NCBI GenBank assembly: GCA_023301465.1
Contig: JALZUQ010000009.1
Span: 33,866 to 97,865 of the forward strand
From: Oligoflexales bacterium
Lineage (GTDB): Bacteria > Bdellovibrionota_B > Oligoflexia > Oligoflexales > JALZUQ01
Direction: 5' to 3'
DNA: 64,000 nt
A program made the translations under genes and the position numbers. Under the pieces are notes generated by a model. The model had not been told where the DNA came from. It worked only from the letters and a program-made list of their open reading frames with translations, and searched no databases. This document shows, one piece after another, positions 1 to 8,739 of the stretch (its first letter is position 1; each line of letters begins with the position of its first letter).

Positions 1-489
1 AATATATCTGCAAACGCGGCACAGTGTGCTGAAACAGGGTGCTGGGGTACAACAGCATTGATTGACATTAGTCATGAATATGAAACTCTTACCGCACCAG
101 ATGGCAGAGCCTTTAGAGGAGATGCTATTACAGACGAACCCGTTACTCTAGTATCAAACTTACAAAGCGGATCAACCACAAACAGAGGAGACTCAGGTGG
201 TGGTGCAATAGATTTTGAATTTTGCTCTTTGTTTGGTGTTCTATCTAGAGGAACTGGCAACTCAGCTCTCCACACAAATTTAACAGCACCCGATGTTCAA
301 AAATGGTTAGTTGATAGCCCGCAAAATTATGATTCAAATATTTATATTTGCGGTTTACACGGCAACGATCCAAATAGATGTAGCCTAGAAGGGGTTTATC
401 ACCGAATTCGCGTAGAAGTCGAAAATGAAGTGAACTGTGTTACTCTTAATACCAAGCAACCATTTCAAGATTTATTAGATGAAATTTAA
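1..489 (+). CDS. Trypsin-like serine protease, C-terminal part (cut by window edge)
   Basis: The reading frame is open from the first base, so the gene begins outside the window; a TTG at 58 is only an internal codon. About 162 residues are visible. The motif RGDSGGG near residue 63 of the visible part is the catalytic-serine signature of S1 (chymotrypsin-fold) proteases; the His and Asp of the triad must lie upstream. The visible part has several cysteines that could pair in an exported protein. After the protease core there is a tail of about 60 residues with two more cysteines that I do not recognise. It lies 28 bases upstream of a lipoprotein gene on the same strand and may be co-transcribed with it. 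Two other S1 proteases occur in this window (18565 and 38579). Confidence 0.8.
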   Translation, partial: NISANAAQCAETGCWGTTALIDISHEYETLTAPDGRAFRGDAITDEPVTLVSNLQSGSTTNRGDSGGGAIDFEFCSLFGVLSRGTGNSALHTNLTAPDVQKWLVDSPQNYDSNIYICGLHGNDPNRCSLEGVYHRIRVEVENEVNCVTLNTKQPFQDLLDEI

Positions 490-517
490 TTTTTTTGAAA
501 CATGAATGGAGTTTATG

Positions 518-1171
518 ATGAAACTATTTCTAATAATAATAATAATAAGCTTAAACCTTTTTGCCTGTCATCAAAAAACAAATACACAGCAGTTTAAAAT
601 TGACCAAGGTGTTACTAATAGTAACTTTACCCCTGATGTCCCAAATATAGATTTTGACAGAGAAAATAATTCAAATAACAGTAGTACATCAACAAGCAAA
701 CCAAATGCATCATCTGAAACTATCGAATGGAACGGTGATTTATCCTCAATTGCTGATACAGAAATTCAGTCCATTGGAGGCGATAAAATTAAATTCAACC
801 AACTTCAAAACGGAAAGCGTTTTTTAGTGATAGGACTGTATGATTCAGATTGCCCATTGTGCATAGCAAAAGCAAAAATATTTACCGAGAGTAAAAACAA
901 ATCATTTTTTCAAAACTCCGACACTTGCCAATACGTAGGTATCGTCCAAGGAGAACCAACGGACAATGACATGAAGGAATTTGCTTTAGAGTATGGGTTT
1001 CAGTTTGAAGGCTCTGCAAAAGATGACATCAGTAGATCAGACTTTGTTTCTCAAGTACTTGACGAAGGGTTCGAGTTTCCAACAACTATAGTAGTGGATG
1101 AAGCTGGAGATATCGTAAAGTCCTTTGATAAAGATCTAGGGCCTCAAACTGCTGTTTCATATTGTCAATAA
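518..1171 (+). CDS. Thioredoxin-like lipoprotein with CPLC motif
   Basis: A lipoprotein signal peptide is visible: a Lys, a long Ile/Leu run and the lipobox LFAC. Then come about 75 Ser/Asn/Thr-rich linker residues and a domain reading VIGLYDSDCPLCIAKA, which resembles the beta-strand plus CxxC active site of the thioredoxin/AhpC-TlpA fold. This suggests a periplasm-facing thiol redox role, but the fold assignment rests on this short match. Further cysteines occur in DTCQY and at the C-terminus. Start choice: in-frame ATGs exist at 506, 515 and 518; a GGAG at 508-511 lies inside the longer version and sits 6 bases before 518, so 518 is preferred. It follows the partial protease on the same strand. 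Confidence 0.72.
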   Translation: MKLFLIIIIISLNLFACHQKTNTQQFKIDQGVTNSNFTPDVPNIDFDRENNSNNSSTSTSKPNASSETIEWNGDLSSIADTEIQSIGGDKIKFNQLQNGKRFLVIGLYDSDCPLCIAKAKIFTESKNKSFFQNSDTCQYVGIVQGEPTDNDMKEFALEYGFQFEGSAKDDISRSDFVSQVLDEGFEFPTTIVVDEAGDIVKSFDKDLGPQTAVSYCQ

Positions 1172-1224
1172 AACTCTAAAAACGAAACCCTACTTACATC
1201 AGTCGTTCAGATCAAAAAATATAA

Positions 1225-2502
1225 TTATGTGATATTTGCTACCAACTCACCCAAAGAACCATATTCACTTTGACGATCTTCTAAAAATGATTTTAATATC
1301 CATTTACCAGCTCTTACTTCATCCTCACCAACCATGATGCAATGGGTATATTTTTGTTTGATCAGCTTAGGTATCAATTTTCCTAATTTCATAGGTTTAA
1401 GAAGTAAATCATGTGAAAACTCTTTTTGACTTAAAACCCTAATAGCCTGTGAACACATTTGAAGACTAGACTCATCAAGACCAACCACTTTTACCTTTAT
1501 GGGTGTGGTTTCTACATCATCAGGCTTATTTACTTTTGCTGCTACGATACGGTCTATTCCAAAAGACCCGCCAACAGCACTATGAGAATCTTTTAGAAAC
1601 CTACCAAGCAATCCATCGTAGCGACCGCCTGAAGCGATTGAACCAATCTCGGGGTCATTTTCAAGTAAAGTTTCAAATACCATACCGCTATAATACCCCA
1701 AGCCTCTAGCGATACTGAGATCTAACTCAAAACGAACACCTAAAAACTCTTGAGCATTCAGTGCTGACATCATCTGTTGAATAAAGCCCAGCTCTTTGCT
1801 TGCTTGCTCCAAACCCATCAAATGGGGATGACTAGCATCTTCTAAACAAGAAAAAACAACATCCACCTGCTCGGACTCTAACGATGTTTGATCAACCAAA
1901 GACGCTTTTACCTTTTCTTTGCCTATTTTTTCTAGCTTATCAATTTGAATAAGAGCTTTAGAAAACTCCTCTTCTTTCATTTGAAAGCTACCGAAAAGTG
2001 CATTTAGAACCTTACGATGCCCTACTCTAATTACAATTGGCCCTAGATTTAACTTTTCAAAAGAGGCACCAAAAAACCTTAAAATATCGAAATCAGCTAG
2101 TTGGGCCTTACCTCCCACAATATCCACATCACATTGAGTAAATTCACGGTAACGTCCTCGTTGTGGTTTTTCACCACGAAACACTTGACCGTACTGTATC
2201 CTTCTAAACGGTAAGCCAAGATCATGGTGATTTGTCGCCATAAACCTTGCAAAAGACATCGTTAAATCAAAACGCAATGCAACATCGCGGTCACCATTGT
2301 CTTTAAACCGATAAACCTGTTTGTCGGTTTCTCCACCCTCACCTAATATGGTTTCTGCGTATTCGACAATTGGAGTCTCGATTTGATGAAACTGGTGTAA
2401 TTTCCCTTGCGTGAGAACAGTCTGGAGAATTTCAAATCGTCGAGCGGCTGTGCTTGGGAGCACATCACGAAAACCTTTTAAAATCATAGGTTTTATGGGC
2501 AT
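1225..2502 (-). CDS. hisS: Histidyl-tRNA synthetase
   Basis: Class II aminoacyl-tRNA synthetase that charges tRNA-His in the cytoplasm. Of 425 residues, the N-terminal half holds motif 2 with the histidine-family loop (FRGEKPQRGRYREFTQ, about 108-123), and RGLGYYSG at about 266-273 is the HisS-specific histidine A box. The C-terminal 90 residues form an alpha/beta anticodon-binding domain. GFRDVLP near the N-terminus is the usual HisS opening. The length is typical. AAGGA lies 8 bases before the ATG, which supports this start. The segment RFDLTMSFARF replaces the more common proteobacterial sequence, so this belongs to a different HisS subgroup than that of E. coli. It is divergent from the next gene and appears monocistronic. 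Confidence 0.96.
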   Translation of the reverse strand: MPIKPMILKGFRDVLPSTAARRFEILQTVLTQGKLHQFHQIETPIVEYAETILGEGGETDKQVYRFKDNGDRDVALRFDLTMSFARFMATNHHDLGLPFRRIQYGQVFRGEKPQRGRYREFTQCDVDIVGGKAQLADFDILRFFGASFEKLNLGPIVIRVGHRKVLNALFGSFQMKEEEFSKALIQIDKLEKIGKEKVKASLVDQTSLESEQVDVVFSCLEDASHPHLMGLEQASKELGFIQQMMSALNAQEFLGVRFELDLSIARGLGYYSGMVFETLLENDPEIGSIASGGRYDGLLGRFLKDSHSAVGGSFGIDRIVAAKVNKPDDVETTPIKVKVVGLDESSLQMCSQAIRVLSQKEFSHDLLLKPMKLGKLIPKLIKQKYTHCIMVGEDEVRAGKWILKSFLEDRQSEYGSLGELVANIT

Positions 2503-2664
2503 ATAAATAGTCCTTCATCATGCAGCTTATATTTTAACCTATATCAAATCAAAATATAACCTAACAATTCTCATTATTTGACTTAATTCTGAGCTATTTT
2601 ACTAAATCAGAGAAATTGATTATGCTCCAATGGCACAAGCATTGAAAGTCAAAAAAGAGCATAG

Positions 2665-3636
2665 ATGTTATCCATTAAAAAGCCCATCATACAAATTATC
2701 ATTACCACCGTTTTATCAACTACTAGCTTAAACCCTCTCTACGCCAGTGAAGCCAGCAATGATTTAAGCTGGTTCCACCTACCTGAAAAAAAACAGATCG
2801 ATAACCAAAAAAGAAATGACGTACAAATAGTTGAAGACTTTACAGCACACACCCTTGCAGCTGGTGAGTTTAAATTAGGTCTTAATATTGATATTGGGAT
2901 TTTGGATAGGCTAATGGTTGGCACAAGCCTTCTCAGCATAGTAGCAGGTGCACCAAGATTAGAGTTTAAGGTGAATGTTTGGAACAGTTCAAAACACAGC
3001 ATCAGCACAACACTTGCTGGTGCGTACGCTGACGAAAACACCCTCGCAATTTGGATGGATAGTAAAAAACATTTTGATGAACTCAACGCAGCAGTTTTTC
3101 AGCCTGGGTTAACATGGAGCTACTCATTATCTCCAGACTTACAACTACACACTCATTATAGGGTTAGCATTGGCACACTGCGTGTTGATCTTTCTGAGTT
3201 TGGAAAACGAGAATTGTGGGAAGCAAAACACCCGGGCTCAAACTACCCAGGCGATACTAGCAACAGCAACGAAGAGACAGATAACCAAGAAGAGATTGCT
3301 GCATCCAGATCTAGTCCCTCACTTAGAACCCTTCAAGTGCAAGCTCTTGCTGGACTTCCGCAACAGCAATTTAGGGTTGTCGGGGAATTCAAAAGAGAAA
3401 GCGGCCATAGAATTTTTGTTGCTGCAAACGCCACTTGGCTAAAAATCAACCGTCTTGAAAGTCGTATTTTTAATATAAAAGCATCTCATCACTGGATTTT
3501 TGATAACTTACACTTAAGGATTGGCTTAGGTGTTCAGTATCAAGTTTTAGACGGCAGAGACTTGGATAACGAAGTACTAGATAATGAAAATAGTGTCATT
3601 CCCATTCCAGAATTTGAATTTTATTTTAGATTTTAA
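2665..3636 (+). CDS. Probable outer-membrane barrel protein
   Basis: A signal peptide is visible (Lys-Lys-Pro, hydrophobic run, LNPLYAS cleavage region). The rest alternates short polar and hydrophobic residues as in beta-strands (for example GEFKLGLNIDIGILDRLMVGTSL). It ends in FEFYFRF, an aromatic C-terminal residue typical of BAM-assembled outer-membrane barrels. A Ser/Asn/Glu-rich stretch at about residues 198-215 looks like an exposed loop. I do not recognise a specific family; function is unknown. It is divergent from hisS and ends 10 bases from a convergent small gene. Confidence 0.6.
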   Translation: MLSIKKPIIQIIITTVLSTTSLNPLYASEASNDLSWFHLPEKKQIDNQKRNDVQIVEDFTAHTLAAGEFKLGLNIDIGILDRLMVGTSLLSIVAGAPRLEFKVNVWNSSKHSISTTLAGAYADENTLAIWMDSKKHFDELNAAVFQPGLTWSYSLSPDLQLHTHYRVSIGTLRVDLSEFGKRELWEAKHPGSNYPGDTSNSNEETDNQEEIAASRSSPSLRTLQVQALAGLPQQQFRVVGEFKRESGHRIFVAANATWLKINRLESRIFNIKASHHWIFDNLHLRIGLGVQYQVLDGRDLDNEVLDNENSVIPIPEFEFYFRF

Positions 3637-3646
3637 AGAGTTGACA

Positions 3647-3886
3647 CTACGACGCTGGCTGCAAAACTAAGACCTTTGAGGTTTTTGCATGGTCATCTTT
3701 TTTATTTTTGTCTTTTTTTAAATTATTTATGATTTTTTGATCTTTTTCAATAATTGGACGCTCTGGATACCAACTATCTTCTGGAGCATAGGCATGTAGG
3801 TCTTCACCTTTTATCATTCTTGTAATGATCTCTTTATTGTGTTTTTTGCGAATTTCTTCTTGTCGCTCAAATTGAGATAGTTTCAC
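3647..3886 (-). CDS. Small charged protein, unknown function
   Basis: 79 residues, very rich in Lys, Glu, Asp and Ile, with no signal peptide or membrane segment. The start is GTG; GGAGA lies about 8 bases upstream, which supports a real gene. The N-terminal half looks helical (SQFERQEEIRKKHNKEI), followed by a Pro/Trp-containing segment (EDSWYPERPI) and a basic tail. No domain recognised. It is convergent with the barrel protein, 10 bases apart. Confidence 0.5.
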   Translation of the reverse strand: MKLSQFERQEEIRKKHNKEIITRMIKGEDLHAYAPEDSWYPERPIIEKDQKIINNLKKDKNKKDDHAKTSKVLVLQPAS

Positions 3887-4166
3887 TATATTGATTCTCC
3901 ATGCATAGATAGTAAGTTATCGGCAAAAACAGAAAATCCATTAAATCATCGCCACAAAAACCCAAGTATTGCGAAAGGTTATTCTCTAATATCTTTTGGA
4001 TTAATTGTATAAAATTAAACTTTTACCAAAAAGTAAGGAATTGATCTTTGCTTAGTGGCTACACCTTTAAAAAAAAATAAACAGGATTTACATAGGATTA
4101 AGTTTCTTCAACTCAACTAGGCAATTTCTTCACCGAAGACTGTCTATCAATATTATGGAGGTTACT

Positions 4167-4943
4167 ATGAAAATGAAGTTACATGCAGCAATCTTTGCAG
4201 CAGCTACAATGGTCGGTGGAGTCGCGTTTGGTGTGAACACTGATAGCCTAGAAGAAGGTCAATGTATGGGTAAAGTGTATATGCCCGCACAATACAAGTT
4301 TGAAAAAGTACGCACAGTAAGTGCCGAAGCATCTCAAAGATTGAGAGTTACAGCACCTAAGTGGGAATATGTAAACGAGCAAGTTGAAGTATCACCTGCT
4401 TATACAGTTAAAAAAGTTGTTCCAGCAAAATACGAATACACTACAGAAAAAGTTGTTGATAGACCAGCTCGTGTTGAAATCAAAAAAAGCACTGATAAAA
4501 ACGCTGGCGACGTTGTATGTAAAGTTGCAATTCCTGAGACTTATAGAACAGTTCGCAGACAAACTTTAGTTCAAGAAGCACAAACTGTTGACGTTGAAAT
4601 CCCGGCAAAATACGCAACGATCAAAGTAAAAAGACTTGTAGAGGACAGTCAAGTATTCCAAGAAGATATTCCTGAAAAATATCAAGAGTACACAACAAAA
4701 ACATTAGCTTCTCCTGCATCTTACTCTTGGCAACAAGTTCTATGTAAGACAAACGGAAACCGCTCAACTGTAAAGCAGCTTCAGCAAGCACTTAAGTCTC
4801 AAGGTTACAACCCGGGAAGAATTGACGGGATTTTAGGATCAGAAACTTACTCTGCAGTTCGTACGTTCCAAAAGAGAAACTCTCTTGCACAAGGCTCAAT
4901 TACTTATGAGGTTTTAACAAAACTTGGTGTTAACGCTCACTAA
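4167..4943 (+). CDS. Exported peptidoglycan-binding repeat protein (copy 1)
   Basis: The start at 4167 is set by GGAGGT 5 bases upstream; the longer ORF from 4155 would contain that site. A signal peptide is followed by a region of about 150 residues built from repeats of the form (V/I)PAxY plus a charged beta-strand, seen at MPAQY, VPAKY, IPETY, IPAKY and IPEKY. The C-terminal 60 residues match a PG_binding_1 (three-helix peptidoglycan-binding) domain: LQQALKSQGYNPGRIDGILG followed by TYSAVRTFQK. Likely periplasmic and cell-wall associated. Three scattered cysteines (QCMGK, VVCK, VLCK) are shared with the homologue at 17570-18361. A strong terminator follows directly. The role of the repeat region is unknown. 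Confidence 0.82.
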   Translation: MKMKLHAAIFAAATMVGGVAFGVNTDSLEEGQCMGKVYMPAQYKFEKVRTVSAEASQRLRVTAPKWEYVNEQVEVSPAYTVKKVVPAKYEYTTEKVVDRPARVEIKKSTDKNAGDVVCKVAIPETYRTVRRQTLVQEAQTVDVEIPAKYATIKVKRLVEDSQVFQEDIPEKYQEYTTKTLASPASYSWQQVLCKTNGNRSTVKQLQQALKSQGYNPGRIDGILGSETYSAVRTFQKRNSLAQGSITYEVLTKLGVNAH

Positions 4944-4962
4944 GCATTATCAGTCATAAAAT

Positions 4963-4999
4963 AAAACCCGCATTCAATATATTTATGAATGCGGGTTTT
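4963..4999. terminator. Bidirectional rho-independent terminator
   Basis: A perfect 14-base inverted repeat (AAAACCCGCATTCA and its complement) around a 9-base loop. The A and T runs are part of the stem ends, so it can stop transcription from the gene ending at 4943 and from the convergent gene ending at 5016. Confidence 0.9.
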
Positions 5000-5015
5000 A
5001 TGATTAAAGAACGGA

Positions 5016-5618
5016 TTAGATCCCTACTTCAGCACCAATTGCTATTGAAAAATTACCCGATGAGCTTTCATCACCATCAACAAGCAAGGATTGACTATTT
5101 GAATTTATCTCTAAAATTTCAGTCTTATCGAAACTATAATCGCCTTGAAGTAAAAACTTTAAGATTGGTAAGAACTTAGGAGCCCACTTTATACCTACAG
5201 CAAGCCTTACTCCACTAGAGTCTGTAGAGCCCTCTATGCCATTTTTTTCATCAAAACTAAGGCTACCAAAAGCATAACCCAACTTTGCGTAAGGGGTAAC
5301 ACTAAGTAAATCTATTGGTAACCAAGCCATCAACTCCGGAATAAAGACAAAACCAGAAGACCCTTCAACATTATCAAAGTTCTTCGCATCAAAATCCACA
5401 TACTCCACTGCTAATCCTATAGCAACAGGCAAAAGCGGAACTGGAGACAAATGAAACGCACCCGTAACACTTAAACCACTTAGCTCTGCATTTTCTGATC
5501 CGGGAGCTTTGTAGTCCACTAAACGATAACCAGCTAAAAGCTGAACATCAAACAACCCATAAGCTGATTGACTTACGAACCCAGATACAATCAACAGGCT
5601 TAATAATAAAGATTTCAT
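5016..5618 (-). CDS. Small outer-membrane beta-barrel protein
   Basis: 200 residues with a signal peptide (KSLLLSLLIVSGFVSQSAYG). The body alternates strands: LLAGYRLVDYKAPGSENAELSGLSVTG, VAIGLAVEYVDF, TPYAKLGYAFGSLSF, GVRLAVGIKWAPK and the final IAIGAEVGI. This fits an 8-strand barrel of the OmpA/OmpW size class. The C-terminus is not the usual Phe/Trp. GGGAG lies 8 bases before the ATG. Function unknown; it shares a terminator with the convergent peptidoglycan-binding gene. Confidence 0.65.
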   Translation of the reverse strand: MKSLLLSLLIVSGFVSQSAYGLFDVQLLAGYRLVDYKAPGSENAELSGLSVTGAFHLSPVPLLPVAIGLAVEYVDFDAKNFDNVEGSSGFVFIPELMAWLPIDLLSVTPYAKLGYAFGSLSFDEKNGIEGSTDSSGVRLAVGIKWAPKFLPILKFLLQGDYSFDKTEILEINSNSQSLLVDGDESSSGNFSIAIGAEVGI

Positions 5619-5773
5619 GGAGTAGCTCCCAAGGTAAAATGTTAATTCCTAAATAAGATAATAGGGAGCCTCTCACATGTCAAAGCAATACCTCTTAGTC
5701 AGTAAGCACTTAATATTAAAGAGATAGTAAGGCCTGTTTACACAAACATCAAAACACTTAAGGAGCCCCACGA

Positions 5774-5971
5774 ATGAAACCATTACCTTGCTACCTGTCA
5801 AACACATTATTATCTTTATCAGAAGACTTCTGCCCTTATGACTACCCTGAAGATAGACTGCATCGTAAAAGGGGTTTAGCAAAAGAAAAACTCCAAATAC
5901 AAGAAAGTTATTACCCTAAAGGTTTTGTAACACTCGTTTATGAAGTTTTAACTGAAAGACATTGGGATTAA
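5774..5971 (+). CDS. Small protein, unknown function
   Basis: 65 residues with a very good Shine-Dalgarno (TAAGGAG, 8 bases before ATG), which is the main reason to call it. The sequence is Tyr/Leu/Pro-rich with two cysteines (LPCYLSN and EDFCPYDYPEDR) and no signal peptide. It looks cytoplasmic. No family recognised. No obvious operon partner: more than 150 bases separate it from genes on both sides. Confidence 0.5.
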   Translation: MKPLPCYLSNTLLSLSEDFCPYDYPEDRLHRKRGLAKEKLQIQESYYPKGFVTLVYEVLTERHWD

Positions 5972-6045
5972 ATATGTGCACAACTTTTTGTCAAACTGTA
6001 TAAAATCTGTCATTTACAATCACTAGCTTTACATAAGTAGCTGTA

Positions 6046-6073
6046 TTTACTTGGAATTATATTTTCTTATGAT
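6046..6073 (+). promoter_or_regulatory. Candidate sigma-70 promoter for the calcium-loop lipoprotein gene
   Basis: TTTACT (-35) and TATGAT (-10) separated by 16 bases, about 60 bases upstream of the TTG start at 6138. Seen by eye only. Confidence 0.4.
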
Positions 6074-6137
6074 GGTATGTCTCTTGCTTCTTAGTACCAC
6101 TAGACAAAACAACCGTTAAAAACCTAAGGAGACCTCA

Positions 6138-7475
6138 TTGGAAAAGATTATCAGCAAAATTCAAATGGTAATACTTCTTTGCTTATCAGTTTCATGTACA
6201 GCCGATTTCAGTGGGTTTACTAGTGGAGATAATGAAAAAAAATTAGCAGGAGCGAATGACGCTGGTTTTGGTGACCAACCGTCTTCATATGGTGACCAAC
6301 CTAATACAAATAATATCACTGGAATTGGAAGCCCTGATTCAAGTGGAAACGGGAACTTAACTGATAACATCATTGATGAAACTGGAAACTATGAAAGTGC
6401 TAATAGTGAATTGAAAATGCCGGTCGAGTGTTTATTGACAAACATAAGCAGCACAAACAATGTAACAAATAAAAACTTTGTTTTACAGCTTAGAGACTCT
6501 AACAACCAAGTTATTTTAGCAACAAGAAGTGGGACACATGCCATTAGTAGAGGAAAAGCATGTGATAAAAGTGAGAACTGTTATGAATTAAATTTTCCAA
6601 GTATTGCTTTAGACAAAAAACTAAACGATGGTAGCTTTCAAGGAGACTTTACTCTTTGCCGAATTAGTAAAGAAACAATAGACTCTACATTAAACCAAAT
6701 GAAATGTGCATATAACACAAATCTTGAGATACAAAAAAGCCCTAGTGGTATTATTGGTTATGACAAACTTCCAGTCGATTATCAAGTCGTTGATGGCAAA
6801 GTCGAAATAACAAAATATAGAGGTATGCCCGGCAGTGGTGAAGATGAAGGTTCATTGATCGTAGGGCATAGGGCTTTAGGATTTATGGCACACGAGTCTT
6901 GTAGCTACGATAATGGTACGACTGATTTAGTTTCTCCACTAGTTTTAGACTTAAATAAGGACGGTGCTCTCTCTTTAGTGTCTGTTGATAAAGGCGTTCA
7001 GTTTGACTTTAATGGTGATGGCCTGAAATCCACAACTGGTTGGGTCAGCCCTGAAGACGGCCTCCTAGCAATTGATTTAAATCAAAACAATACAATTGAC
7101 TCAGGATTAGAGCTTCTTGGTGAGTTCACTGGAACAAAAAAATCGGTGCATAAGCACGGATTTGCAGCTTTGAAGAGTTTTGATAGCAATGGTGATGGTG
7201 TTATTAATAAAATGGATAAAAAATATTTTAAAATGTTTCGTGTTTGGCAAGATAAAAATCAAGATGGAATCTCTCAAAAAAACGAACTATCTACATTAAA
7301 ACAGTTAAAAATAACATCCTTAAACGTTGGTTTTACAAAAAAGAACACAGTAATAAATAAAGGTAATGCAATCACTTTATTTGGGTCATATAAATTGAAT
7401 GGTAAAAAACACAAGATGGATGATGTTTGGTTTAAAATTAGCAAGAAAAACAAAGGAGTTAACAATGCAAAATAA
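6138..7475 (+). CDS. Lipoprotein with calcium-binding DxNxDG loops
   Basis: TTG start with AGGAG 6 bases upstream. Signal peptide and lipobox LSVSC give a lipid-anchored protein. About 200 low-complexity and globular residues follow. From about residue 265 the protein matches the module found in many large secreted proteins: VLDLNKDG, FDFNGDG, DGLLAIDLNQNNTID, LLGEFTG, ALKSFDSNGDGVINK, FRVWQDKNQDGISQKNEL. Each DxNxDG-type loop can coordinate Ca2+, as in EF-hand or dockerin-like sites. So it is probably a cell-surface calcium-stabilised protein; the ligand or activity is unknown. The next gene overlaps its 3' end by 11 bases, suggesting translational coupling. Confidence 0.75.
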   Translation: MEKIISKIQMVILLCLSVSCTADFSGFTSGDNEKKLAGANDAGFGDQPSSYGDQPNTNNITGIGSPDSSGNGNLTDNIIDETGNYESANSELKMPVECLLTNISSTNNVTNKNFVLQLRDSNNQVILATRSGTHAISRGKACDKSENCYELNFPSIALDKKLNDGSFQGDFTLCRISKETIDSTLNQMKCAYNTNLEIQKSPSGIIGYDKLPVDYQVVDGKVEITKYRGMPGSGEDEGSLIVGHRALGFMAHESCSYDNGTTDLVSPLVLDLNKDGALSLVSVDKGVQFDFNGDGLKSTTGWVSPEDGLLAIDLNQNNTIDSGLELLGEFTGTKKSVHKHGFAALKSFDSNGDGVINKMDKKYFKMFRVWQDKNQDGISQKNELSTLKQLKITSLNVGFTKKNTVINKGNAITLFGSYKLNGKKHKMDDVWFKISKKNKGVNNAK

Positions 7476-8172
7476 AAAACATATGATTTTAAATTTAATG
7501 AGTTTAGTATTTATTTTAATTATTTATGTAACACCAACTTATGGTTCTTCACAATATGAGTTCAACGTGAGTTCTAAAGACAGACAGGATTTGACTTCTG
7601 CCTTAAAGAACCTAGGAGTTGTGGACAGCAAAGGCTGTGTAAACAACTACTCTAACCAACCAAATATATTTATGTTTTTGTTTCAACCGCCCGGGCATTC
7701 TCTGATGCAAAACGGTGTACCAACAAATAAAGAAGTTTGGGCAAGTAACATTCATCAGTCAGGTTCACGTTATATTTTAACCTCAAAAAACCCAGATAAA
7801 TTTCATTCTCACAGCGAAATATTTCCCGTGTCAGATAATAGAGACTTTACTGATTACTTAACAAGTGTTTGTGCTGCAGTTTTATCACATACTTTATTCT
7901 ACCCGAAAAACAGTGAAAGAGTTGAGTCTATTAACTTTCAAATGGCTGATATTGATTTTGATACAAGTGATGCTAGATTTGTTTCTCCTGTTACTAGGAC
8001 ACATGATTTTGAACCAATTAAAGATGTTTTAGAAGTTAATATTATAACGCAAAACGGTGACAGAAGCCCTTCAGCATTAACAGTCTATTTTAAAAAATCC
8101 ATTGGTATTGTAGGGATAAAAAACGGTAGTTTGAACTTTCCAAGAGTGTTGATAGCAATAGACCAAAAATAA
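7465..8172 (+). CDS. Exported protein of unknown function
   Basis: The start is set at 7465 by AAAGGAG 8 bases upstream, within the end of the preceding gene; the longer ORF from 7399 has no such site and would hide the signal peptide. 235 residues: a hydrophobic signal (ILNLMSLVFILIIYVTPTYGS), then a soluble domain with a single pair of cysteines (KGCVNNY and SVCAAV). No family recognised. It is coupled to the calcium-loop lipoprotein gene, so the two products probably act at the same place, perhaps as partners. Confidence 0.65.
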   Translation: MQNKKHMILNLMSLVFILIIYVTPTYGSSQYEFNVSSKDRQDLTSALKNLGVVDSKGCVNNYSNQPNIFMFLFQPPGHSLMQNGVPTNKEVWASNIHQSGSRYILTSKNPDKFHSHSEIFPVSDNRDFTDYLTSVCAAVLSHTLFYPKNSERVESINFQMADIDFDTSDARFVSPVTRTHDFEPIKDVLEVNIITQNGDRSPSALTVYFKKSIGIVGIKNGSLNFPRVLIAIDQK

Positions 8173-8220
8173 TTTAACTTATTTTTATGTAAAAAACTGT
8201 ATGGAACATCGTTAAATTTG

Positions 8221-8475
<255 letters not shown>

Positions 8476-8481
<6 letters not shown>

Positions 8482-8531
8482 GTGTTTTTAGCTAAGTGTT
8501 TTTAGCTAAGTGTTTTTAGCTAACTGTTTTC
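8476..8531 (+). repeat. 14-bp tandem repeat, about four copies
   Basis: The unit AGCTAAGTGTTTTT occurs three times exactly (8476, 8490, 8504), then once with two changes. The stop codon of the preceding ORF lies in the first unit. No spacers, so not a CRISPR. The rest of the interval to 8739 holds nothing I can name. Confidence 0.9.
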
Positions 8532-8739
8532 AACCATTAGCTTTTTTCAATCTTATGTTTTAGCACAGTTGTCTCGATCAATGTCGTTTTACCCTAACTA
8601 AATAGGGATAATCACTTCACCCCCAAAGACAAACAGTAGGATTCTAAACAAAATTAATATATCTCGGGTTTAGTGCTTTTACTTTCAAATTCTTAATAAT
8701 AAAAAACGATATATGGTTATGGAAGCTTTATAAATCAAT

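Noticed and set aside
2631..2645. TGGCAC-N5-TTGA before the barrel-protein gene looked like a sigma-54 site
   Set aside because: The -12 GC is GA, and the resulting start would fall almost on the ribosome-binding site.
5673..5882. 69-codon minus-strand frame
   Set aside because: Overlaps the better supported small gene at 5774 and lacks a ribosome-binding site.
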